A stretch of 64,000 nt of DNA from Diadema setosum. Taxonomy: Eukaryota; Echinodermata; Echinoidea; Diadematoida; Diadematidae. A program made the position numbers and the translations under genes. The stretch spans positions 18,233,706-18,297,705 of the forward strand of contig NC_092693.1 of assembly GCF_964275005.1 (NCBI RefSeq). The letters are read 5' to 3'. Below the pieces are notes generated by a model that searched no databases, was not told where the DNA came from, and was given only the letters and a program-made list of their open reading frames with translations. This document shows positions 44,995-59,400 of the stretch, piece after piece (positions within the stretch are counted from its first letter, which is position 1; every line of letters begins with the position of its first letter).

Positions 44995-47900
44995 ACAACG
45001 GTTAACTATAGAATTTTCAGCACTAGAAGAACGGGATGCAGCCAAAAGGGGGAATGCGTCATCACGGGCCCATAGCATATTTTAAGGTGGTGTCCCCTTT
45101 CTCCAAACTGTTTAAAGTAAATGTCCACCAAAATTTATCCGGAGATGGCAGGTTAGCGGCTATAGCGCTGAACAGTTAAAGATAAAAGTGTCGCACCGAT
45201 ATGCCTTTGTGTCATCGAGTGCACAATCACATGACATATTTCATTGGACTTGAGATGGGTCTTTCCAACAGCAAAAAACCTGAGAACGTTTTACTCACGA
45301 AAACCTTCATATTGAAGTGTAAAAGAGGGCTGCTCAATGCTTTAATTCATCAATTCCATTTCTATCTTGGACCTCGAATATTTAGATAATGTATGCATGT
45401 AATAATAAATATGATCATGCGAATGTTTTAAGCTTGATTTCTTCATCGTAATTGCACACGACACCCTGGTAAACACACACATCCTCAAGCATACACTGTT
45501 GAAAAGGTTGCATTTAGTTATTCCGAAGATTCGTTAATCCGAAAATAAAATAAGTTTCATTATTCCGAAGGGGTTTCTTAATCCGGTAATGAAAGGAAAA
45601 GGTTCGTTTTTGCAAAGGTTCGTTAATCCGAAAACGAAATAGATTTCGTAGTTCGTTAGTGCGCACCTTTTTCATTTTCTGACTAGCAAACATCTAGGAA
45701 TGTGTATGTTTTGGAACAAACGAACCTTTGGAATAATGAAAATCACGCATTGAAAATCGAGACAATGACCGGGCATCCCCAATCATAGTTACGTTGGCAA
45801 GAGGGCGGAGATGACAATCAGTGAAGTTGTAAGCAGTTGTGGCCACCAAACCACACTCCTGCGGATATTTCATTAACAACAAATTCGTTGGCGAGCACAT
45901 CGGTAGATTACTTTCCTACTAAACTATGATGACACATAGTCTGTATACACTGCATCGACAAAAACGAGGTCATAAACACGAGATAATGGCTGGAGTTCGT
46001 TGTGAGTAGAAAGGGAATGAAGAGTCCCTTATTGGGTGTCTTCAACAAAACACTTCAACGAACGTACCAACATCACGGATTATACAAAGTGATTGATGAT
46101 TATTTTTGCTCTTCTCGCCTTATACGCACTGCATAGCGTGATACGGAGCTTCAAAGTGTCCCTGAGGAGGCGAGATCATTAAATAATTGGAAGGAATGCA
46201 CCCTACAAGCATTGCTTCTTCAGCATTCATCCCAATCACTTGTAAAAGTGTAGACAATATCATTTTATGATATGTATACTTTGTATTACGTTTTGATTTT
46301 CGTTGATTGGAAATAAACTATGATTGAACCTTGAACCTTGAACCTTGAATCTCCTGCATTTTCAAAACTTAAAAATGTTTTGTGCTTTTTTTTTTCCACC
46401 TTATCATTTGTTTATCCATAAATATCATTTATCATATTTTGTAATTGTTGACACATACATGTACTTATGTTTTATGTGAGAAAAAAATATATATCTACAA
46501 GTTCTGTTGGAGATGAAAAAAATAAATGAATGAATGAATGAAAATTATTGTCGTCGTCTCACCTTTTCGGGTCTGAGAAGGCGAGATCCAGAAATCCCTG
46601 ATCTCTTCCTCGCGACTTCTCTGGTCCGAGAAGGTGAGATCCGGAGATCCCTGATCTCGTCTTTTCATCTTCTCGGGTCCGAGAAAGTGAGATCCAGAGA
46701 TCCCCATCTCGTCTTTTCGACTTCTCGGGTCCGAAAAGTGAGATCCGGAGATCCCCCATCTCGTCTTTTCGACTTCTCGGGTCCGAGAAGGCGAGATTTG
46801 GAGACCCCCGTTCTCGTCTTTTCGACTTCTCGGGTCCGAGAAGGCGAATTGTGAGATATTGTCTTCTCGACTTCTCGGCTCCAAGAAAGCAATTAGATGG
46901 TATCTATGATAGTAAAATCCTCCAACTCGCCTTCTCAGACTCAAGAAGTCGAGAAAACGAGGTCTCGGATATCTCTTCGCGCCTTTTCGGAGCCGAAAAG
47001 ACGAGAAATCATCTCGTCTTCTCAGTGGAACTTATAAGCTTCTTTACAGCGTGAAGTCTGACTGCGTACGAATGCGTCCGGTGATTGAGCAACATCGAAA
47101 AATAAACCCAGTCTAGCTTGCATGGTGCCTGGTTGTTAGTGACGTGTTCCATGTGTAGAGATGAGCTTGCATAGGGTGAATCATTGCTACCTGCTCCAAC
47201 CAGGGCAGAAAACGGCATACTGGCATGACAGGTGCATGCAGACAGGCAAATGTCCTTCACTCGTGCTATACGTACGGAGATTTTTACTGCGTGCAAACAC
47301 TCAGACCCAACATGTAAGAAGTCATTTCCCCAACTACCCGTACCGTTGTGTAACCGAGGGCGCTGAGCTTTACTTTGTAGAAATATAGTAATAATAACTA
47401 CATTCTTGCATAGTTATTTTTTCCCTTTTTTTCCTTCAATAAACCCAAACCGTTGTCTTGGACATTCCCACCGAGGAAAAAAAAAAGTGTTTTTGATATG
47501 TTGTGAGCATACATACCCAGATCCCCGTATACTGGTATTTTCCTCCGTGGAGTCTCATTATTTTACAACGTATCTGCCATTAATCAACTCAGACACTGTG
47601 TCCCTAATTGGCATGAATGCACATCTCTTTACAAGATGAATGAACCATTGACATTTTTCTTTTATCTCTGTGATTTAATCATTTTCGTTGTAGCCACAGT
47701 CAAGTACAACACCGTCACCTTTTACAGAGATCAGCTACAGCTCCGGCGTACCATCGTACCTCACGAGCGACTTCATCTATGACAGCTCTGGTAAGAAACA
47801 AACGTGGTATCTATAGACACCCCTTGATCCCCCTGCTATGACAGACGAGAGAACGAATTGTCATGATTTTAGGAAGGTCTTTGACTTTCGACAGCTGCTA

Positions 47901-50900
47901 ACGCGGAACAGACTGACGAAAAAGAGAAGGGGAAAAAAGCATCGAAAGTGAGAAACATAATAAACGTGCGAACATCAATCTAGCAGTCAGCTACTTATAA
48001 TGACGCCTGCCTGAAGTTGTCACGTATTACTGCGACTTTCATATTTTGAGAGTAAACTTTCGGTATCTCATCGCAGTCAAGGAATCCTAAATTTCCAGCT
48101 GGAGAGGCAATTAACCCTTTGTGTGCTTTCGGTGCTGATTTGCACAGAAAATCCCATAGCGTTGTTCACTCTAAACAAAACAAAATCAGTGGGGGCGCTG
48201 TGGCATAGTGGATAAGACTCCCGATTCCCGATCGGAGGACCAGAGTTCGAATCCCGCCCAGTGCTTACGTCCTTGGACGAGATGATTTTACCCACTGTGT
48301 CCCTCTCGACCCAGGTGTATAAATGGGTACCTGGCAACGCTAGGGTAATAATAATAGCAGGGCCCTCTAGTAGAGCAGTGGCAACACTGAAGAGGCTACC
48401 CTGGGTAAAGGAAAACTTATTATTATTACTCTGTCACACTGTCCCTGGTTCCTGTCACAGAAAGGGTTAACCGTTAGTGGTGTAGTTGTTTTGGATTCTA
48501 TGCTGTATGTACAGCTCGCCCCTCTTTCGTTCTTAATTCTTCAGCGAGGCTGATGGGGAGTGTCTCCAAACATATCCTTATTCCGCGAATGCAGAGAAAA
48601 AAAAAGTGAAATAATGAATGAACATTGGAGAAAGATCGGTCTGGACATTCAAAGGGTTACTCGTAAATCTGTCAAGTTGTTGGTAAGATCAATGTGCTGC
48701 CTCACCTAGGTCAAAACTTTATAATAATTTGTCGTGTCATGATAAAGGAACGAGAGACACACAGACAGACAGACATAATTATATCAATGAATTTCGAGAA
48801 TCTTTTTTTCTTATTGAAAAGTACACGCTTTGTCTTGATGTGTTGTCAATTTTCATGCCTTCTCCTGGAGGAGCTAATCAAGGTTAGGTTTTTAGACACT
48901 TTATAAGAATGTGAGGCCTTTTTAAATTTCTTCAAAGGTTTTTTTTTTTTTTACTTTGATATCGTTCTACTTTTGTTACCTCAGTTTTGAAGTTTCCAGT
49001 GACGAACAGTTGACCAAAACCCGAGAAATTAATTGTTCTTTATCCATTCTAAGTGAAATTTTCACAGTGATTTATTGGCTGAATAGACACAATGTTATCA
49101 TAGGGAACCTCCCCTTTGAGTCGGCCACTGCCGCTGCAACTGCATCTGAGGTAGTGCGCAGGTGCACCACTGCGTCGCGTCGTCTCATCAAGGAGGTAGG
49201 CCTTTACTAGGCGAGCTAATACCTCCTTCGTCTCATCACCTTACACGTATAAACCTGAATTCAGAGGACTGCGGTTGTAGTGCGGTGAGGGGGATTGAGT
49301 TTCAGAGTCGTTCACTTAAAGTGAAGATATACTCCATTTTCAAATCATTACAGTAACGCTGAAAAACTGAACCCTTCTCCTAAAGTATAAAGAAACAACG
49401 AAAATTCGATTTAGAAAATGGTCACAAATTTAAACTTACGGGAATTCTAAAATTTCACATGTTTCATTAAACAATGATATATATGAACGCAGTCAGCTTC
49501 TCAAAGATTCTAACGCGATGATGTCATTGTGAGCTCACAAGTCTCCCATTTGCTTAAAATAATTCTTCACTAAATTTACTTATTTGATCTGAAAATAAGT
49601 AAGAAGAAAGAAGAAGAAATTAAACCTTTTACATCCAATTTCGTTTTGAGTTTTGATAAGGTACAGAATCAAATTATTGCATCTGGACTTGTCGTTTTGA
49701 ATTCCGAGGGTGGTTTTACGTCCGATCCTCGGAATTTAAAACAGTAATTCCAGATGAGTTGATTTAATTTTGCACCATCATTGAACGTGACCTGGATGAA
49801 TCAGAACTTACATCAATTGTTTTGAGTTGTAGTAGACGGTCGTGATAGATGATATCGGTCCTGTCGCTTAAGTTTTCTGGGTTAATTCACGATCAGAAAC
49901 CGCTTCCTCCAAATCGGTGCTGAATATCAGAAACATTATATCGTTTGGGAAGTGAATCAAGGCGACTTTAGCCATTATGTCGTGTTTGACATGATTTTAG
50001 TGTTCGCTATTTTATCTGTATATTTACCCAAATGATGCTGTTCTTGAATGAGGATGAGAAATTGGTGTAAGAGGATGTTGTGTGACTCTGAACATCCATC
50101 AGGCCGGTGAACTTATCTTCCGTTGTTGAGGGTAAAAGTCTCTGATATACGCCCAGTTTCCGTGCCCTCCATTTCCTCGTACCGTGCTGTATTTCCATTA
50201 TTCCTCTACGAACGTCTCTATATACCATCCAGATTTCCTTTCAGCATTGTTTATTATTAATTATAAGGTGACACACACATCACAAAATACAACGTCAGCT
50301 CCTTTTCCTGTGTTGTAATATTCACGGTTTCTTTGTTTCCTTGTTAATTACAGTGTGAAGTCCAAAGAAAGTGAAGGAAGCACATGTGAAATCGGCTGTA
50401 AAGGCGACTGTATCATTAACACACATGCAACACACACATGCTTCGTATGCGCACACACTCACAAACACACACGAAAATGATACACTATATACATACATAT
50501 GTATACATGTAGATATTCATTTAGGCCCTATGTATATATACCAACATACACTCACACGCACACAAGTCAATAAACACCCCTCAAGACTTATGCTAAGCTC
50601 TTTATACAAGTCCTTGGTATTTCTCCCTATTTACAGTCGAGCCCTGTACCGTTGAAAATGGTGGTTGTTCGGATATTTGCTTGCCCACCGGTTCGGGAGG
50701 CTACGAGTGCGCGTGTCTGGACGGGTACACACTATCTTCAGATAACCATAACTGCACAGGTAGGTTGCCGCATGTGTCTGTCTTCGTATAATTATTACCT
50801 TCCAATACACAACACTTTAAGCGTCTTTCGTTAGTGAAAATAAATTCCATCACATTTGGTCCAGCATCAACCACTTCTCAAATTTGCATTGCGTTGTATG

Positions 50901-53094
50901 CCACTCAGAAGCATGTATGTAGTGAATAATTCTTTATCGTCATATGAATATATTCAAAATGCACATGTTCATAGACTGTATACGTGTAAATGCAAAGAAA
51001 TGTAAAACAAACATATTTTTTTTTTTGGATAAGATAGGCAAAGTATTAAGATAATCACATTGTCCTGACATCTCTGAACATTATGTAGATTCGTCCATGT
51101 CAAGACAGAAACGAATATGAAGGGGACCTATAAAAATTATCATAATTTTTGTAAGTTCTTTGTATGGTGAACAGAAAGCTGGAAATATCTCTAAATATAT
51201 TGTATCATTATATTATATCACATCACATTATATTATGTTATATTACATTATATCATATTATAGCATATCAGATTATAGTATATTTTCATAACATTATATT
51301 TCATTATTTTATATTTTCATATGGAAAGATATAAAAGATAAGTTGAATTGAATGAAATAATAATGGTAAAACTAATCCTTACCCTTGGCCTCTAGTTATA
51401 TTGATTATGTAATACTCCCAATGGTGTAACGGCTAGTCGTCTGCTAACTCTTGTGTTGACTCTGTCCATCTCTTATTGTTTAGATATCTCTTTGTTTCTT
51501 TATCCCCCTCCCCCCTCTTTCAATTCATATATCTATCTACCACTGCTTTCTTTCTCTCTCATTGAACCTGTGACACACGAAATCGAACAGACATCGACGA
51601 GTGTGAGCAAGAGAATATATGTGACCTAAACGAGGAATGCACCAACAGGCCTGGTTTCTATGTATGTCAGTGTGCCATGGGCTATCAACCTGTCGGCCAT
51701 GAGGGAATATGTACAGGTGAGTAAAGATTTACAAATTTCGAGCTTCTGTAGATTATTTGAAGAAAAAAAGATGATTAACGCAATAAAAGCAACAGCAAAC
51801 ATACACACAAGGGCCGCGGAACGATTTTATTTTTTTGAGGGGGGGGGAGTGTGTCCCCCCCCCCCCCCCCCCCCCCGCTTAAAGGGGACGAATCTGAGAG
51901 CGGAACCTTTGGACATTCGTGAGTGTTCGGATTTGTTGTTTTTTTTTTAAGAAAAAGCCCTCGACTCCTTTCATTGTATTTCGCTGATACGTAATTTTAC
52001 TTTTGGAAGCTAGTTTAATTGCAACCTGTAGAAGGGAGCGACTGGATCAGAAAAGAAAAAGAGAGACGAAGAAGTGAAACCGGAGAAGTTTCTCGAACTT
52101 TCTTGGATCTTCTTTTGACTTGTCAACAAGGCGTGTCTTGGAATGGTCATGGATAAAAATGTTATACCACCTTCAGCAGTAAACCAGGAAAGTCTGTGTG
52201 AAGAATCAATATCGTTTTCACGTTTCCTCGAAAGTGTGTGAACAAACTATTACACGGGATTCCACCCTATTATCGTTAACGAGAAATAGAAAACGTGTCT
52301 GGGGTTAGGATCTCCCAAACGCCGGACTGCCTGTTTAATCTATACGACAGTCAGTACTTTTTTTTTCCTACTTAAGCACTGCAGGAACGTTTCCGACGTT
52401 TTGTGTTTTTTGCATGGAATGTCTGTCACGTGACATGCATCCGAAGTCTCCTGAATTTGTATCATTATCCTCTGTAAGAAAACAAAACCAAACAAAAACA
52501 AGGACAAAAACTGCGGAAGCATTCTAGTTGGGCTTTTACAGATGGGAATGGTATGATGACGCACAGTTTACCCTATCGAGGCTGGAACCAGATTTGTTGT
52601 AATACCAACATGAAAATCAGTACAAACCACTTTTACCTCATTATTCTTGGAATGTTCCATAATGACATACATAAGTTATAATTATTACTGTTGCTTCTGT
52701 TATTGTTTCAGACATAGATGAATGCACAGAAGACCCGGATGTCTGCGGTATCGGAGCCGACTGTGTAAACTCTGACGGTGACTACCAGTGTATCTGCAAG
52801 GCTGGGTTCCTCTCATTCTTTGGCGACGGGAATTGCGAAGGTGAATATTTCGTCTAGTCTTAAACCTTGTAACAAGATAGTTGTTTAGATAGATAGACAA
52901 TTAGATAGATAGATAGATAGCCATTTTAGAGACCGCGCAGTTCATCTTTCATGAATGAAATTGGCAATGTCAATAATCATAAAGTTATAATAATAATTAT
53001 ACCGTCATCATCATCATCCTTATAATCATTGTAATGATGGTGATGATAATGATGATGATGATGATTATTATTATCATCATCATCATCATCATTA

Positions 53095-53158
<64 letters not shown>

Positions 53159-53398
53159 CATTATTATCATTATTATTATTAAATGCCTGAAACTTGCCGA
53201 ACCAAGAAATTGCAACCAACAGAAGCGTCTATAAAAATTCGCAACAGGTGTGCTAGACAACCAGTGACCCGAAGTTGTCGATGTACTAAACAGAAAATGG
53301 AGACCACTCTATAGCACGAGCAGTGTCGGATAGTCCGAGGTCACTAGGCGGACAGAACCAGATGCTCTGTCATGTCAATTCTAACACATCTCTATCTC

Positions 53399-53431
<33 letters not shown>

Positions 53432-53617
53432 CTGATTATGAAATAATGACGAACAAATTTGGGGACAGTTGTGTATTTTCATTATTCTCACCTTCATGTA
53501 ATGTCAAGGGAATCGGCATCGTTCTTCCTGGTTAAATATCTATATTGCTTCGCTATGTTTTATTCTATTTTGTTTTATTTTATTCCCCTTGTTTGATTAA
53601 TCAACCTGCGTCATAAC

Positions 53618-53711
<94 letters not shown>

Positions 53712-55325
53712 TGATATATGATATATATATGTATATATAAAGTGTGAGAGATCGTTCCTGTCCAAAACGTACGCGATACCCATTGTGGGTAGCATATAGT
53801 GAAAGAAATCAGAATTATTCATAATAATATGTATGTATACATTATTTTCTATGTGTTTTTTTTAATATGTTCGGCATGTGTTTGGTTGATTTTCCTCTCA
53901 TATATATTATGTATTATGTATATTACTATGTACCATATATCGCATTATCCTGAACGAATCATTTTCCTACTTAGACGTGGACGAGTGTGAGTTCACCGAG
54001 CTACTTCACATCCTGTGTGGACCGAATGCCGACTGTGTAAACACACCCGGCTCGTACGACTGCCTGTGTCTGGACGGATTCGCGCGGGACTCGGATGGGT
54101 TTTGCGTGGGTAAGAACAGGGGAAACTGAAAGGAGAAGAAAAAAACAAAACAAAACAAAAAACAAAGGAAGATGACTTGAGGGAGAAGAGGGAACGGATG
54201 AGAAGAAGAAGGAGAGGCGGAAATGTAGACAGACATAGATTTTTGTACTGCAAGAGGATATCCTTCTACAGACCGCACGGATAGAGACTAATGAATCTCA
54301 AGTAGACGGAGGCTACTGTAATCCTCTAACCCTTTCTTCGGCAGTGAGTTTAATGTGCACAATTAATTTCACACAAATACCAAGGGACAGGAGATGGTGG
54401 AACGCTGAGGGTTGGGCCTAATGCATGAGCTAAATCTTGGGTCACAGACTCTTCAGCACTCTCAGATCGGACTGCAAGAAAGATCAGAGGGATAAAACTA
54501 GAGCCATGTCCATTTCTCTACTTGCTAATTCTTCAAGATTTACAGGATAGACAGACGGGGCGGAGTGAGGGAGAAGGAGAGAATAGATTCTGAAAGTTTC
54601 CATCTCTTTGCGCATTTTCTGGCAATAAATTCAACAATTGACATGTACATGTATACTATATAATTCAAATTGATCTAATGTAAAATATTTGTTACGATAT
54701 TTAAGTAAAAGTGTCAAATAATGTCTATTATACAAAGATACCAGTTACCGCACAGGAATCGTGTGTTTTATTGCATATTTCATCTAGTGTCATATTTTCA
54801 TTGACATTTTGTCCAGATTTTAACGAGTGCGAGGTGGAGAATTTCTGTGGAGAGGGGGCGTCCTGTGAGAACCTGGACGGATCGTACCGCTGCGTGTGTC
54901 ACGATGGCTATGAGAACACGGCTGCTGGTTGCGCAGGTATATAAAGAAGCGAAAATACAGTTCCTCACTCGGTTCAATTAAAGAGTCCTTAAACATGCCA
55001 GTACCGCTTGAAACTCAACTATCTTTCATGTTAATGATACCTTAAAGTAATATTCATAAGATGATTTTGGTTTATAGGTTTAACATCCGAAGGGATCCCG
55101 AACAAATGCTCTCACCATACAGTACCCTGAAATTACGAATTATGCGACAGAACGGTTTACAGCATTAGATTGCATTCCGTCTAAGCGTATGATATATTCA
55201 CGACGTATTGAAGTACTCTCAACAATTGGGAAGAAAACAAGAACAACTCAAAGACATCGTTAATCCCTCAGTAATTAACAGATTGAGCACATGCTTGTCA
55301 AACTGGAAACGCTATTTTTACTTTG

Positions 55326-55362
<37 letters not shown>

Positions 55363-56384
55363 TATATAATAATGAAATTTTAATAGCGCATATAACAAAT
55401 GAATATTCCCTATGCGTTTTACAATCTCATCACAAAACATACTGTAAGTAACAATTTACTTTCAATACACACACATATACAAAAAATGTCAATTCACAAA
55501 TAAATAAGTCTTTAAAGAAGATTTGAATGAGACCAATGAAGACGACTGACGGATATGTTGTGGTAATAAACTCCATAATCTTGGGGCAGCAACTGAAAAA
55601 GACCTGTCACCATAAAACTTTGTATTAACTTTAGGAATGCGGAGAAGGGATTGATGTTGTGATCTACGACTACGTACTTTAAGTCAGATAAAAGTGTTGA
55701 AGAACAGCGTTCTGTCAAATATGTGCCCTTAAAAAATACTATGGCCTTCCAGTGAATTGACGCATCCGTTTGATAGTAAGCAAGTATGGACAAAGTTGTT
55801 CCGTAATATGTGTTGCTATTCCAGTCTGTATTTCAAGTTCATATCTAAAATCTGGCAGTTACACAGATTCTTAATCATTAATTCAAATATCTAGGTATGT
55901 CTCATCTTTAATTGAGAGAGCGCTGATTTTATTCATCTCTTTCTCATATCATTACATTCCCTTGTTTTTATTTGTATTTTTATGATTTTATACTTTTTTT
56001 TTTTGTTCCTCACATCAGATATCGATGAATGCTCTCGAGGTGCGGTGTGTCCCGGAATCTCGCTCTGCGTCAACCTGGTCGGCAGCTATCTGTGTGTGTG
56101 TCCGTCGGGATTCGAGGGCAACGCCACGGATTGCCAAGGCATGTGCATTAATTTATCTGCGCCATATTAGCCCAATCGTTGCTTCATTACACCGTGTCGT
56201 GGGTGCCTCATTAGTGCATCCTGGCTCGTTGACCTGTTGGTATTTCTATGATGAGCCCTATACAACTGGTCCTGTTGTCTTCACTTTTTTTTGTGGCGCT
56301 GATATAACTGATTGCGGCAATTTTTTCAGCCATCAAAAGTTTAGTCATAGCAGTGTTACACGAAAATGAAGAAAATTACTGATA

Positions 56385-56423
<39 letters not shown>

Positions 56424-59400
56424 ATGATTTAAGTCAAAACTTAAATCATATCAATATACTGAAACTTAACCTAGTAAGCCTCTGTTTATTAGCAGGATTA
56501 ATTTGTTGTGACTGCTTCTAAGAAGAGCTTGAATGAATATATAAACAACACAATGCATGTATGAATACGCAAATACATAAATCACTGTCATGCTTTCCAG
56601 AAATTGCTCTGTACGTATAAATGTCGATAAAATAAATGATAGAAGAGTAGGCCTAAGTAGAAAGTCAGGTTTATCTGCTAAAGGGTTCATAACTTAATAA
56701 ATCAATAAAAATGAATAAAGATTTAAAGAGATTGAATAATAAATCTTAAAAGAATACGGGATGAAAATAAAATTACAATATCTCAATTATCATTCCTTGC
56801 CGTAGATATCGATGAGTGTTCCACTGGCCGGCACGACTGTCACACCTTTGCCAGATGCGGCAATATCGTCGGATCCTACTTCTGTCAGTGCTATGCCGGT
56901 TTCCATGGCGACGGGAAAAACTGCGATGGTATGAAATGGCTTCAGACAACACTGTCACCATGATTTCTATTCTCGCGTTTCAATGACTATTTGTTTTCCT
57001 CTCCCGAAAGGGCACTACTGGGGAGTGAAAGAGAAAGCAGAGAGGTATAGAATACGAATGAAAAAAGAGAAAGTATTTCGCTAATTGATTGGCAGTTATG
57101 AGAGGTTTGTATCACAATATATCAAGACATCTTGTTCTAGAGATACGTTTTATTTCGTTCAAAATGCCTTGCGTCTTGCCTCGTTGAGAAACCCAAGTTT
57201 TTCAAAGACTGACGGATGTGACGTAGTAACCGGTGATGGATCAGAGTAACAGTAATACATTTTTTTTTTAATAACAATGCCTACTTGATTGTCCACTTAA
57301 TTTTGCCCATTCAGGTCCTTTCTTTATTTTATTTTTTTTATAAGTCTAGATGTTTGCATATAGATGTGCATGATATGTACATGTATGATATGACTGTGTG
57401 TGTGAATGTGTGTTTGTAGGTAGGTCCTATGTATGTGCATATTCATATAATGTAGTGCCTACGTGTTCAGTGGTGTTTGAGTCATCCAAATTTCTGTCTG
57501 TCTCTCTGTCTGTCTGTCTCTCTGTCTATCTATCAATGTAGGCCTATCAGTTAAATCTACTTATCTTTTGATGTGTCTTTGAATGTATTTAAACAATGTC
57601 CCCTTCTGATTTACTTTTTGAATCTTTTTTTTTTTCATTTTAATTTGTGCTTCTCCCTCCCTCTTTCATATACCTTTTTGTTTTCCTGGTCTACTTACTC
57701 AATAGATGCGGACGAATGTGCGTACAACAACGGGGGTTGTGACCAGCAGTGTATCAACCAACCGGGGACCTTTAGCTGCGACTGCTTCCGAGGTTACGAG
57801 GTGGGGCAGGTCAGCTCGCAGTGTCATGGTAAGATAATGCGAACATTTGACATTCGAGTAGATACAGGGGTACATGTGCTCTACATACTGAGTAAAACAT
57901 CTTGTCAAAGGATGGACGCACTAGCCGGGCAAGATTCCAAACCCAGACCTTTTGTTTACAAATCATTAGGCTTGTCCACTATATGCCACGGTGCTCCCAA
58001 GTTAAGTTCACATCCGTTTAATTTGACAGCATGTGCGAGCAATATAAGGAGGCTGTAATCATGCACTGCTCACTATAACTTTACTAACAACAACAACAAC
58101 AACAACAACAATGCAGTTAACAGTGGCTAGTTTGTACACTATGAAATAAAAGCATCACACAAACTCTCAAATTTTGTAGCGGCAACCTTACACACGAACT
58201 GTACATCTATACCACTGCATGCCATCACCTTCTGATAATGGACAAAAATATGGGTAAACAACTTAGAAGGAGTATAGAAAGGTTAGATTGGTTATGCACA
58301 CCACTTTTTCGTTTTTGTTTTGTTTTGTTTTGTTTTTGTGCTTGGCTTTTGCATACGGCATAACTAATAACTGCGTGTCAAACTATGTATGATTACAGAC
58401 AGGGACAAACACCAATCAGCATTGAGCAGTACATGATGTGTGAACGAATAAAGTCATTACCAGCAACTAGAGAGAATGATTAAACTTTATTCTTTTTTTT
58501 TAAAGAAGCGATCATCATTTATCTTCTCTCGGGCTTAGTAATCTTTTCTTGAGTTAGAATCTAGCTCAGCTTTCCTAATCAGTGATATTAATTTCCATCT
58601 CAAGAAAAGAATGCCACAATTTTGGTTTTTCTATGACAATGTCCTGTATCCATTAACTTGCCTCATATTCATTGAAAGCACTCACTCTTTACGATGATTG
58701 TATATGATCGTCATAATCTCCTTCAAAGTTGCCTGTACCTCACAGCGCGAATGTCCGTTGTCAGCAATTTCGTCTAGTTCACAATGATGACTTGTTTGTT
58801 GGATGATATATGTATTGGTCCTGCTTCAGGGAGTAGACTGGTGCACATTTAACCTTCCAAAATAATCTTGTAAGTTTCCCGCGCACCCTGTCATGTTGCT
58901 TAAGGAAGTGTACAGTTTGGTTTAGATAGGGCTGCAGCTTTCCAACTTTTTTGTATTTTTTTTGAGATGAGAAACCTCTTGTGAGAAATTTTTAGAGGAA
59001 TTCACAGATTGTTTGCTGAAAATTGGTCTTAAAATGCCTGACATATCTAAAACAGCGATACGAATAAAATGCTACAGGCCACTAATTTTATTAGGATGAC
59101 TTTGTTTTACTTTGATTTTGGGTATCTCAGTCATTTCAAACCGATTTTCATCAAATAAACTTTCAATTTCACATAGAATTATATGCTCTTGAACCTTTCA
59201 AAGAGTGTTTTCCAAATATCTCGCAAAAAGGTTTAAGCTGCATCCTCACCTCAACAAGCACTATACCACCCCTTTGTTATAATTCTGTTGACAATTGATT
59301 CGTGATACACAGATATAGACGAATGCTCGTCGCAAGAAGAGATGTGCCAGCAGCACTGTTCAAACCAGCCCGGCTCCTTCCGGTGTTACTGTGACATCGG

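Noticed and set aside
46495..46944. Long frames on both strands rich in SRTREVEK or similar
   Set aside because: They read through the 52-53-bp hairpin minisatellite and change frame with the units; no independent coding evidence.
48191..48265. Functional tRNA gene
   Set aside because: A and B boxes are present, but the acceptor and anticodon stems do not fold convincingly and a SINE body and tail follow.
52977..53260. Poly-Asn and poly-Ile frames
   Set aside because: Translations of a TTA/GAT microsatellite.
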